64,000 nt of DNA from Hedera helix. Taxonomy: Eukaryota; Streptophyta; Magnoliopsida; Apiales; Araliaceae. Position 1 is the stretch's first letter. Each line of letters opens with the position of its first letter. The stretch lies in NCBI GenBank assembly GCA_947179155.2, contig OX359284.1:11038432-11102431 (forward strand), given 5' to 3'. Below the pieces are notes generated by a model, which worked only from the letters and a program-made list of their open reading frames with translations, did not search any database and had not been told where the DNA came from. Of this stretch, positions 1 to 10,439 are shown piece by piece. The position numbers and the translations under genes were made by a program.

Positions 1-1808
1 GTTCAATGTTGGACTGTTATGATATGTAATTCTTGTTTTAAATGCATAAAAATTATGTGCTATGTGATACGTGATTAATATGACCACAATGTGTACTTTT
101 GTGCAATTATATGAATATATATGAGATATATTGTTATGGTAGAAGCACAAGCACATTATGTATGACACACACTGAGCATATTAAGGTATGTGTTATGTAA
201 AGCATAAACTGTTGAACTTGCTGAGCCGTTGTGCTCATTACTTGCTTAATATACATTTTTGCAGAAAAGAAATAAATTTCAAGAATATCAGATTAAATTA
301 GAGATGAGTTGACTAGAAGGTTGGAAACGTTATTGTTATATTTTTCATTCAGTGTGGATAATTTGTCAAGGTTACATGAATATTTTGTATGTACATATAT
401 GTTGGATCCGAATAGAACGAGTAGTGTTAAATTGTGAACCGTGAATGTTCAAATTAATTGTTACGTTAAAAATTATTATACGTTTGATTATGAACGATGC
501 AACAAGGAATATTTGTATGAAAATAAATGATTGTAAATTTTAAATGATGAGCATTATGATATTGGTTATAGAAAGAAAAAGTAAAGGTTGCGATCCAGGG
601 ACTAGGATCCGGATGAAAGGATTTTTAATATCCAAACATTTTAATACAATGATTGAATTAAGAAAAAAGAAAAATTTATACCGAAAATTTGGTAATTGAT
701 GACAATAATGGATTAAATATAGTGATTAAAGATTTATTAACGAACCGAAATTTGGGCGATAAGAAAATAATGAATAATAAATACGAAGTTTAAGGGATTA
801 AAGTGGGTCGAATTTCGGGGTCGTTAAAAAAGAGGTTACGAGTGTTAGACGGTTATGTGATGAATGATAAAGATCACAGAAATGTTAATTGACGAACAAG
901 GCTATACGTGGGATGTTTGTAAGTGTTACGTAATGAACGCAAACTGAGGCAAGTTCTTCAGTCCCTTTTATGTTCAATGTTGGACTGTTATGATATGTAA
1001 TTCTTGTTTTAAATGCATAAAAATTATGTGCTATGTGATACGTGATTAATATGACCACAATGTGTACTTTTGTGCAATTATATGAATATATATGAGATAT
1101 ATTGTTATGGTAGAAGCACAAGCACATTATGTATGACACACACTGAGCATATTAAGGTATGTGTTATGTAAAGCATAAACTGTTGAACTTGCTGAGCCGT
1201 TGTGCTCATTACTTGCTTAATATACATTTTTGCAGAAAAGAAATAAATTTCAAGAATATCAGATTAAATTAGAGATGAGTTGACTAGAAGGTTGGAAACG
1301 TTATTGTTATATTTTTCATTCAGTGTGGATAATTTGTCAAGGTTACATGAATATTTTGTATGTACATATATGTTGGATCCGAATAGGACGAGTAGTGTTA
1401 AATTGTGAACCGTGAATGTTCAAATTAATTGTTACGTTAAAAATTATTATACGTTTGATTATGAACGATGTAACAAAGAATATTTGTATGAAAATAAATG
1501 ACTGTAAATTTTGAATGATGAGCATTATGATATTGGTTATAGAAAGAAAAAGTAAAGGTTGCGATCCAGAGACTAGGATCCGGATGAAAGGATTTTTAAT
1601 ATCCAAACATTTTAATACAATGATTGAATTGAGAAAAAAGAAAAATTTATACCGAAAATTTGGTAATTGATGACAATAATGTCAATAATGGATTAAATAC
1701 AGTGATTAAAGATTTATTAACGAACCGAAATTTGGACGATAAGGAAATAATGAATAATAAATACGAAGTTTAAGGGAATAAAGTGGGTCGAATTTCGGGG
1801 TCGTTACA
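1..1808 (+). mobile_element. 5' LTR (3' part) of element A, with internal tandem duplication
   Basis: The first 826 bases are an LTR tail ending in GGGGTCGTTA. This is joined directly to an LTR-interior segment (827-971) and then a second copy of the same tail (972-1808) ending in GTCGTTACA. The period is about 971 bases. The two copies differ by scattered substitutions and a 9-base gap near 691. The same sequence occurs once, without duplication, in the 3' LTR of this element (about 18457-19436). A primer binding site follows at once, which fixes 1808 as the LTR end. The LTR start lies left of the window. Short antisense ORFs here are repeated in other copies with changes and are not genes. 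Confidence 0.85.
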
Positions 1809-1810
1809 GT

Positions 1811-1822
1811 TGGTATCAGAGC
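1811..1822 (+). other. Primer binding site of element A (tRNA-Met type)
   Basis: TGGTATCAGAGC begins two bases after the LTR end ACA. It is complementary to the 3' end of plant initiator tRNA-Met, the usual primer for many plant Ty1 and Ty3 elements. It fixes the element orientation as plus. Confidence 0.9.
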
Positions 1823-4616
1823 TAGAGGTTATAAACCTTAGGTAAATGATACCTTAGGCTATAACTTAAGTAAGAAAGAGTACGGTTAGTTGAGTGTTCT
1901 GAAAACTCAAGCATATAATAAGCTCGTGACTCATGATTGTATGGTGGAGCCCTTTTAGCGAATGGGCGACTATGGCCTGACTAGGACAAGCTCTTCAAAC
2001 CATATGATTATGGTAAATTCCTGAGCCCAAATATATGATCAGTTTGATGAACATGGGGGGATTAGAATGAAGAGATATAATTTGAGAAAGATGTAAGTTA
2101 AGAAATACAGATCTCAGATAGTGGCTAAAGGAAAGAAAATATGAAAGATATAAGATTATAAGAAAGAGATAAAGATGTTAAGAAAGAGTTGAATGAAAGT
2201 AATGAATTGAGAAAATTTATAAGTTCAATTAAGAACATAATTGAAAGAATATCTGAAATGATTCATAGATGAATCTCAAAGATAATCAGGGGACACCTGA
2301 TTTAAGCAATAAAGATGACAAGGTAATCCAAAACGTATAGGAAGCGATCATAATAATATGATCAAGAACAGCGAGTGGATCGTACTACGATACGATCATG
2401 AGATAAGGGAAACGAGTAAGGAATGGATTGTAAAGCAAGGTCATGATGGGATCAAGTGAGAATGTGAAATAATCGAAAGACCTGTTAATGGTCAACAAGG
2501 TATAACTTGATGCTATAAAGAGATATGATACTATAAAATAGTACAAGAAGAATTCAGAGAATAATGAAACATGAATGGCAAAAAGGTTATGATAAGAGGG
2601 TAGAAAGCTTGGGTACGAAATTTCAATTGAGGACTTACGTGGTGACTGAGTTGCACAATCCTTTGTATGGGCAGGGGATTTGTGTTTACTTAGTTACTAT
2701 GTAATAATCATTGAAATGTTAGAGTCGCGTTAACAGTTATGATAGATAGATAATATTAAGTTTAGGCACGAGTTCTTAAAACTCATGCATATGGTAAGTC
2801 CATGACTCATAATCGTATAGTATGTTTTGAGCCCCTTAGCATATGGATAGTCTTTGATTTGTTCTCAGACTACATATTGCTAGGACAAGCTTTAAAACTC
2901 ATATTCTTGTGGGAAGTTCCTGGACTCATAATGTGTGGCAAGTTTGATGAACTATACGGGGGAATAGAAAAGTTGGAGTAGATAGAAAATTCTAATATGA
3001 TAATTAATAATAGTCCTAGCAATAAATCTTGTAATTAAGTGAAGAAGCAGAAGGTGAATGTTAGGAAATTTAGGATATTCCCACTCTTCTAGTTTTGCTA
3101 GACTTTGAAATTTTTGGCCTCAAGTTAATTTGGCACGAATGTGTTTTAAAAATACAAATGAATTTTTTTAGGCGATTTAAAAAGTGTTTATGCTACTTGT
3201 TTCGGCTAGACAAAAATATTTTTACATCAAAATATATTTTGAAATAATCATCCATGCAACTTTTAGCCCGGTGTAGATGTGATGAATGACGGAATGCTCA
3301 ACGTGTTGTTAAGACGGTGCGGTACTATTTCGTTATAAGATGATTCAACACCATAAAGTATGGTTTATGGTGTAGGAATTATTAACGACGGAATCCTCAA
3401 CATACTGTCAAAATGATGCGGTAACATGAAGTCATAAATGATTTTGATTTATAAAGGTATGTCAAAGCTATAAATCTTTGCCATTTGACTCGGCTAGACG
3501 TTTTGAAAAGTTTTGACATGATAAATGTTTAAAAAAATTTATGCGGGTTATAAATAGTTAAAAGAACGTCTATGCTAATTGATCTGGCTAGACAAGCGTT
3601 GAAGAAATACAAGTCTGAGCTATTGATTCAGCTAGACAAATTTTGTAAAGTATTGAATTCATATTCTTTTAAAGTTATACCCAACTAAATTTCTTTTGAA
3701 TGAGTTCTAAGGCTGAGATGAACAAAAAGATTAAGAATATTGCAGGTTGATCGAATGGTCACCTGGCATAGCAAGACATAGACATTGCAGACTGATCATC
3801 TGGCGTGCCACTGTATGGTGAAACATACATTACTTTAATGACATATTGATCCACTGTCAGGGTTTGTAGTATGAAGTACTCGGGGAGCGAAGTACTGTAA
3901 ACCAGGATAAAGGTTCATTCAGCGTATCATGAAGTTTTTGTTTCCAAAATAAAAAATTTTTGAATTCCTCTACTCTTATGAAGATTGGATGGTAGGATGG
4001 GGTAGTATTCTTTAATTATAAGCGATAATGAAGGTAATAATTGTGAAGTAAAGAAATTATGAATTATGATGGATTAGAAAATTGCAATGGGCAATGATCA
4101 CGAGAAAGGAGGGAAAGAAAGATATGTGAAATGAATGCTGAGAAAATGTGTAAGTTGCAAATGAATGAGTGAATGTGACACCCAGGATTTTAGAATAATT
4201 TCAAATAAAAATTATGATGAATTAAGTAAAAGTTAACGTTTAGAACCTAGTGTTGAATAATGAAGGTATTAAGGAATGATTTATGGAATATGAAAAAGAT
4301 TTATATGAATTAAGGAAAGAATGATGAATGTGTAAAGTATCAATAAGGTGGAATAGAGAATATGAAATAAACGGATTGAGAAAGGGTAAATATGATTAAA
4401 GAAAGGAAATTTATAGAAAATGAGAAATCAAAGAAATTGTGAATTGAGTTAAGAGTTGAATACTTGGACAGTTATGATCAGTATGAGGTAATCCATGTAA
4501 GTTATGGATATTAAAGAGGTAAGATATGATTATTATGGATTTAGTTGTGATTTATCAAGATAAAGGTATAGCAAGGTGCTATAAATAAAATAAGTATAAA
4601 TATTGCGGCAATTATG

Positions 4617-4632
4617 ATTCCGAGGACGGAAT
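4617..4632 (+). repeat. Inverted-repeat block before the polypurine tract (element A)
   Basis: ATTCCGAGGACGGAAT is a short stem (ATTCCG/CGGAAT) lying 7 bases before the polypurine tract. The same 16 bases occur at 60203-60218 in element T, and on the minus strand at 48800-48815 with one change. Conservation in elements whose LTRs differ suggests function or common descent. Confidence 0.8.
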
Positions 4633-4638
4633 CCTGTT

Positions 4639-4651
4639 AAGGGGGGAAGAA
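4639..4651 (+). other. Polypurine tract of element A
   Basis: AAGGGGGGAAGAA sits directly before the 3' LTR start TGTGAAGATCC. It is the expected primer for plus-strand DNA synthesis. Confidence 0.85.
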
Positions 4652-5000
4652 TGTGAAGATCCGAATTTTCAGGATTTTCTTAATAATATTAAATGAGAAT
4701 TTAATTGATAAAATTATCAAGGTTGTTTAAATTAATTATTATTTTATGTGATTTAAGGTATGTGATGAGATTTAATTAGTAAATTAAATCTGTACAGAGA
4801 TCATGACAAATTGTGTTAATTTAAAATAATTGGAAAGTAAATAAATTGTTTAAAAACAATTTATGAGGAATAAAAGAAATTTTAGGTAAAAGTACAATAA
4901 ATTGTACAATTAAATTGTTATGAAAATGCAGAAATTATGATTTAATTGAGATTATGTGGTAATGTGAAATATATGAAATTAGATATGTATATATATACAT

Positions 5001-5001
5001 T

Positions 5002-5051
<50 letters not shown>
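5001..5051. repeat. GT/AT microsatellite, left part
   Basis: A GT run followed by an AT run within the A-family LTR. Element B is inserted at its right edge, and the other half resumes at 17262. Confidence 0.95.
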
Positions 5052-5055
<4 letters not shown>

Positions 5056-5297
5056 GACACCCAAATTTTGCACGTTCTCTACTAACCCTGGCAGGAGGGC
5101 AAAATCGTCATTTGACCCGACATGCGGAAAGAAAGGTGGACCCCAGCACAAAGCCACCCCAGCGATTTATGGTCAAAACCGCCACAACGGACAACGAGCA
5201 TCCGGTCACTTGAGGCAAGGCGAACAGTTGATCCAGAAAAGCCTGAGCTGACCACAAAAGACGACTAATGGCCACTCCGCTTACGATGTTCGGGGGT

Positions 5298-5343
5298 CTC
5301 GCTCACCGGTGAGCGAGCGGCTGCCCAGCTCGCCGGTGAGCTG
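5298..5343. repeat. Two hairpin palindromes in B LTR
   Basis: CTCGCTCACCGGTGAGCGAG at 5298-5317 is a perfect 20-base palindrome. A near-palindrome centred on CCGG follows at 5326-5343. Both recur in the 3' LTR (near 15185-15230) and, with changes, in the solo LTRs at 20460-20510 and 34710-34730. Confidence 0.9.
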
Positions 5344-5657
5344 GCGGGGGTGGAAAGGGGGCAGCGCCCCCTGGAAGCCAAGCACAATTATCAAATTCTA
5401 TATCAAGTCGCAGCCCGCCGAACTAGCCTCCCAGAACAATATGGCACGTTTCCCAGGGATTTCCGGATTGCAAAAATACAGCCTTCCAAAACAATACCGC
5501 AGAAATTGGCGAATTAAGACCGCGTGGCACGGAAATCGAGAAAAGCAAGCCAGACAGCCGCGGATGCATCTGCGGCCAAACGATTTTCGAGGTTTCGCAC
5601 GGCTCGAGGAGACGGCACACGGCAGCCGAGGAAGCGGCGCAGGCGGCTTGCCGCCCA

Positions 5658-5721
5658 GCCGCAGATGGATCTGCGGCCAGCCGCAGATGGATCTGCGGCC
5701 AGCCGCAGATGTATCTGCGGC
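5658..5721. repeat. 22-base palindromic tandem repeat, three units
   Basis: Units start at 5658, 5680 and 5702. Each is a palindrome of the form GCCGCAGATGNATCTGCGGC. A related single copy lies at 5557-5576. The 3' LTR has only two units (15545 and 15567), so copy number changed after insertion. Confidence 0.95.
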
Positions 5722-7397
5722 TGCCTGGAAATGGCTATAGATCGCCATTTCCACCCGAGAGCTGGAGAAGAAGAAAAAAAGAGAAAGAAAAAGAGAGAGA
5801 GAAAGATCGCGGTATAGAGAGAGAAAGCTCGGTTTTGGTTAGATTTAAGCATTGGATCCATATTGTTGTGCTATTTTAGTTGAGTGATCTTGTGGTGTAG
5901 TTCATTTTATGATATAAGAGGCTCGAATCGACATTTTGCAAGGTGAAAAGTTGTTTGTTTTGGGTTTTTTTTGTTTGTATTGTTAGTATAGCATTGTGTT
6001 TGGTTTATTTGATGTAATATGTTATTATGTGGGTGATGATCCGTGGGTTAGGCGTCGTTAGCGAGGGTTCCATCGGAACATAATTCCTCCTAACGCCCCG
6101 ATGACACCCGTACGGTGAGTTTTCGCTCGTCGTGGTAATGAGTAATGCGTAGTGTTGATTTGGGTGATATTTGGGTTATGTAATGGATTAGTAATGTTTA
6201 ATATTGTTTAGATTTGGCTTATTATTGGTTATGTAGCTATCTGGGTGATTGTGAGCCTAGGGAGGAGATCCTAGCGGTCGAATCCCGATGATGGACGTTT
6301 TGGGTATATGTAATCATGATATAGGGTCCATGTATATATATGTTGTAATATCGGGCCTTAAAACGATACAAAGTCGTGTTCGGGTTAAGGCCCCGTGATA
6401 ATAATAAAATATGTGATTGTGGGTGTTTGGGGTTGTCGAGATGGCTCACATGCCCAAGGACAGCCCCGACATGTTGTGGATGCTTGTTTTAATTTACGAC
6501 ACGAAAAATCGGTTTTCCAAAATAAGGCAAACGATGAAGATTTTCTAAAAGTGATCAATTTAGGATATTAGATTCACGAGGTTTAAAGGTTAAGTGTTTT
6601 GGCAAACTTTAATCCATGATTGATGAATAGGCTTTAGTTGGTTTTAAAACGTCACAAAAAACGATTTTGCAAATAAATAAATGTTTCATTAAACTTTGTG
6701 CATAGGGTTAAAGAGTTCTAGAAGTTGCCCTCGTTTTATTTATATTAACTGTTAGAAGGCAATGTATGGTCTCGATTCCTATTTGACAAAAGTTTAAAAC
6801 TATTGTTTTCTAAAATGACATCTAAATAAAAAAAAACCCTCAACGCTTTCGAAATTAAAATCAATCTTTCTTATAAAAAGCGAAGCCTCGTCATTTGGGT
6901 CAAAGAACGTCCAAAACACTTTCCAGATAAACACTTTTGCCATATAAAATAAAAGCAAACTTGTTATGCAAAACGCACCACAAACGTCCATTTAGGCACA
7001 CACACACACACACACCTTTTAGGATTTAAAAAGGATAAGAAAACATCGAGATTGCGGTAACCGTGTTTCACGGAAGTCGGGGGGTGCCTAACACCTTCCC
7101 CTCGCTTAAGCAAGCCCCCGAACTCTATGAATCTCGGTTTGCGGACCAATTAACTCGGAGTCACATATGAGCCAGCGATTACAAAAAAACTAAATTCGGA
7201 TGAGTTGGTACATCCATTTCAAATATACCAACTGGCGACTCTGGTCAATTGGCTCATACAGAAATCGATCTTTCAAAAACCCGTCGACATTAAGCCGACC
7301 CTTTTCAATAAATCACATCTTAAATCTAAAGGCTAAAATTGGAAAGGGACATTTTATTATTAAAAAACGAGACGACGAAAATCCCGGCGTCGACAGC

Positions 7398-7414
7398 TGG
7401 CGACTCCGCTGGGG
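7398..7414 (+). other. Primer binding site of element B
   Basis: TGGCGACTCCGCTGGGG begins two bases after the LTR end GTCGACA. It has the form used by Tat/Ogre-type elements, where it has been assigned to a tRNA-Arg. The tRNA assignment is from memory and should be checked against the host tRNA set. Confidence 0.75.
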
Positions 7415-8183
7415 AGAGTAGAGGGCTTAGGCCGCATTTAAAATCTCGATGTTTTCCTATCCTTAAAAAATCTAAAAATGTGTGGTTGCGTTGCTTGCGT
7501 TTGATCTACTTTTTGTGCGTGTATGAATGAATATGAGAGTGTTGTGATGGCTTTACGAATGCTTTACATTATTGTCATCATTTGCATACGGTGAGGAACG
7601 ATGAATGAATGATGAATGTATGTTGAGCAGTTCCTCCTCCTGAGGCAAACCCGTCGGATGTGGATTACTGGACTCAAAGGGGTGCTCCCCGGCGAGGCTC
7701 AGGAAAAGCATCCACTCAGATCCAATCCAATTGAAAGATCGGATTTTTCCCTTCTAGTATGTTGCGAAGATCTGGGAACCTTCATGCCAAAAAGCCCGCG
7801 AGAGTAACTTAGGGTAGGTCAGCCTCAGATAAACCCGACGCGTGGGAAGTCTCTTCATACCCTTTTACGTTTCACGCACGTAATGTCATACTTTAGTCAA
7901 AAATTTTGTACCTCCCGTTTTGTCAAAATAAAAATACTAACCTCTGTTTTACAGGGACAACTTGGAGAGCATCATAATTGCACACTGTCATACCTTGGTT
8001 AAAATAAAGGGATACTAACCTTGTTTTGCAGGAAAAGATTACAAAACTCAAAAACACAAAAATATTTGCTTTAGCATGCATCCACCAGTGTCATTTCCCG
8101 AAACTAAACTTGGTTTGTTTATTCGCAGGATTGCGCCCCAAACTCGTCTCCGATCCAAGAAAGCCAGAGAGTCAACAGTCGAA
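7415..8183 (+). promoter_or_regulatory. Leader of element B with acceptor-like modules
   Basis: Untranslated leader before gag. Two similar modules, each a 'TGTCATAC' stretch, then TACTAAC or ATACTAACC, then pyrimidines and TTTTACAG or TTTTGCAG, end near 7954 and 8032. A third TTCGCAG lies near 8129. TACTAAC is an ideal plant and yeast branch-point sequence, so splicing of the leader is plausible but unproven. Confidence 0.5.
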
Positions 8184-10292
8184 ATGGCTGAGAATCCCAA
8201 TCCGAACCTGGCTCTTATATCTCGGGAAGAGTTTGATGCAGTAAAGAATCAGTTGACGGAAGTGACCGTGATGCTAAAAGAGCACTTCAAATTGAAATCG
8301 AAGTCACAAACCGAGGACCCACCGGAGCCATCATCCCAAGGGAACGGGATGACCCCAGAAACCCCGAAGGTTGAACCGCCGAAACAAATTATTGTCATTC
8401 CAGAAGATGAAGTTGCCAATAGTGTCAGCAAGAAGATAAACCAGATGGAAGAAGCCATAAAAACTATGAAAGGGATCGGGTCATATGGCAGTGTCAACTA
8501 CTCCGACTTATGCATTTTCCCGGGAGCCAAATACCCCGAGAAGTTCAAGATCCCCGAATTTGAAAAGTATAGCGGGTCGGGGGATCCTTACACGCATCTA
8601 AAAGTCTATATCGGAGAACTTGGGGTATATGCTGAGGACGAGTCGTTGAGAATGCAGTTATTCCAGAAAAGCCTGACAGGGGAGGCTAGGACCTGGTATG
8701 CGAGGCTGGATAATGCTAAGATTCACAACTGGGAGGAGCTGGCCCACACCTTTCTGACACAATACAGCTTTCAATCCCAAATGGCCCCGGACCGATACCA
8801 GATGACCAAGATTAGGAAACAAACCAATGAATCCTTCAGAGATTACGCTCAACGATGGAGAAGGATGGCGGCCCAAGTAAACCCACCCATGAACGAAACG
8901 GAGATGGTGATAACCTTCATCGATATCCAAGAAGCCCCTTATTATGAAAGGGTGATGGCTGGAATAGGGAAGCCTTTTGCAGAGATGATTAAACATGGGG
9001 AAATGGCTGAAATGGGGTTAAAGTCGGGGAAGATCCGAGACTTCACCGCTCTTGAAGCTGTTGCTGAGCAAATCCAGAATGGAAACTATGGCAGTTCTTC
9101 CCATAGAACACAGAAGCAAAAAGAGGAGGAGGTATCCCTAGTCTTGCAAGGGATGTCTGGGAAAGTAGAGAGTAGCCCTCCTGTTGGCATGCAAAGGAAT
9201 ATACCCCATCGACAGCCAACTTTCACCAATCAAAGATTTGAGGGGCGGAGGATATTTGAAAATGCCCGAGATAGGGAATTCACTCCGTTGGGAGATCCAT
9301 TAGAGCAAATTTTGGCCGTGTTAATCACCCAAAAGAAGATTACGAAGCTGGCACCACCGACTGACCCAAAGGGGAAGAAGTACGACCCAAGCAAGAAATG
9401 TGCCTATCATTCCGGGTCCCCGGGGCATGACACTCAGGAATGCTGGACGTTGAAACATAAGATACAGAACTTGATCGATAGGGGGGACATTGTAGTTCAG
9501 CGACCAGCTATCAACGCCAACCATCGGCCACAATACGGAACAGATGAGGTCGGCATGATTGGGTCAGGAAATATCGGGGTGGACCCCACTCGCAAATACA
9601 TCCGAAAGGTCGAAGAATACCCCCCAATGAGCGAAATAAATGTCCTTGAAAGGGAATGTCTGGAGGAGGTTAAGGTCATTAGGCAAGAGATGAAGTTGGT
9701 CAGGCATCAAATGAAGCAATTAGCAGACCTGGTGGTACACCAACATAATCTGACGAGGCAACTCTTCACCCAATTACTGAGAGACCAAACAGAAGAAGAG
9801 GACAAACAAATTTCAAACCAGGATCCCTCCCAGGAAAACCAGATGACTCAAGGAGATCAAAACAGAATAAAAGGGCAGGGAAATGAAAAAGATGCCAGAC
9901 GATCCCACCAGTGGAGCCTTGATAACCGCTCGGACAGAGGTGAACCCTCAAAGGGGAAAGATCGAGCAGCATTCCCAAGAGATCGAAAGTTCACCCCTTT
10001 GAGCAAATCAAATGCAGAAATATTGCACCTTCTGATCAGCCGGGGAAAGATTACGGAGTTGCTGCCACAAACCGACCCCAAGTCTAAAAGATACGATCCT
10101 ACACGAATATGCCTCTATCATTCCAACTCACCAGGGCATGATACTGAAGAGTGTTGGGCGTTGCGGCACAAGATCCAAAATCTTATCGAAAGAGGAGAGC
10201 TAAAAATGGCAAACGATATTGAGATCACCGCAATGGGGAACCCGAACACCGACGAATGGATTGACGAGCCTCCGCGAACTATGAAATGGTGA
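8184..10292 (+). CDS. gag: Gag polyprotein of element B (Tat-type)
   Basis: Capsid/nucleocapsid precursor that would package element RNA in cytoplasmic particles. The frame is open from 8076, but the ATG at 8184 (MAENPNPN) is the likelier start because it is followed by the usual charged coiled region. That gives 702 aa. A Retrotrans_gag core lies at about residues 115-290 (KFKIPEFEKY, then GEARTWY, then ESFRDYAQRWR). Two copies of a knuckle-like module follow (about residues 364-436 and 601-673). Each has the pattern FTPL...YDP...C-x2-YH/H...PGHDT-x-EC-W...KIQNLI-x-RG. A coiled and then hydrophilic linker (about 480-600) separates them. Tat-type Gags that I know usually have one such module. 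No protease or polymerase follows in any frame. The stop is followed by A-rich and non-coding DNA. Confidence 0.92.
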   Translation: MAENPNPNLALISREEFDAVKNQLTEVTVMLKEHFKLKSKSQTEDPPEPSSQGNGMTPETPKVEPPKQIIVIPEDEVANSVSKKINQMEEAIKTMKGIGSYGSVNYSDLCIFPGAKYPEKFKIPEFEKYSGSGDPYTHLKVYIGELGVYAEDESLRMQLFQKSLTGEARTWYARLDNAKIHNWEELAHTFLTQYSFQSQMAPDRYQMTKIRKQTNESFRDYAQRWRRMAAQVNPPMNETEMVITFIDIQEAPYYERVMAGIGKPFAEMIKHGEMAEMGLKSGKIRDFTALEAVAEQIQNGNYGSSSHRTQKQKEEEVSLVLQGMSGKVESSPPVGMQRNIPHRQPTFTNQRFEGRRIFENARDREFTPLGDPLEQILAVLITQKKITKLAPPTDPKGKKYDPSKKCAYHSGSPGHDTQECWTLKHKIQNLIDRGDIVVQRPAINANHRPQYGTDEVGMIGSGNIGVDPTRKYIRKVEEYPPMSEINVLERECLEEVKVIRQEMKLVRHQMKQLADLVVHQHNLTRQLFTQLLRDQTEEEDKQISNQDPSQENQMTQGDQNRIKGQGNEKDARRSHQWSLDNRSDRGEPSKGKDRAAFPRDRKFTPLSKSNAEILHLLISRGKITELLPQTDPKSKRYDPTRICLYHSNSPGHDTEECWALRHKIQNLIERGELKMANDIEITAMGNPNTDEWIDEPPRTMKW

Positions 10293-10402
10293 ACTTAAAT
10301 GATACGATTGCGAGTCCCAAAAAAAAAGGGTGGGGATGTTATTGGCTGCTTAATATTATTCCTCGTTTTATTTTTCTATGCATTATTATGTTATGTTTTC
10401 TT

Positions 10403-10439
<37 letters not shown>

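Larger units (their letters stand above)
1809..4651 (+). mobile_element. Non-coding internal region of element A
   Basis: About 2.8 kb between primer site and polypurine tract with no ORF above 60 codons and no recognisable gag, protease, reverse transcriptase or integrase motif. It contains two diverged copies of a block with 'gctcgtgactcatgattgta'-like text (about 1895-2065 and 2765-2965). It also has several copies of a short GGCTAGACA motif (3200-3640), and a stretch near 3560-3760 that resembles Tekay-type LTR text. It fits a non-autonomous (LARD-like) element or one that has lost its coding region. Confidence 0.7.
5052..7395 (+). mobile_element. 5' LTR of element B
   Basis: It starts TGTAGACACCC and ends GTCGACA, just before the primer site. 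It contains two GC-rich palindromes near 5298-5343, a 22-base palindromic tandem repeat at 5658-5721, a purine-rich tract at 5762-5830, and a CA microsatellite near 6997. A sequence resembling the primer site occurs inside it near 7229. ORFs in it are by-products of the GC-rich part and differ between the two LTRs. Confidence 0.95.

Noticed and set aside
1343..1606. Antisense ORF of 87 codons, repeated at 18971-19234
   Set aside because: Both lie in A-family LTRs, are antisense to the element and low in complexity. They persist because the LTR copies are similar, not because of coding constraint.
5309..5861. Overlapping ORFs of 97-143 codons on both strands, repeated at 15196-15744
   Set aside because: They run through the GC-rich palindromes of B's LTR, overlap on both strands and differ between the LTR pair through a repeat-unit change.
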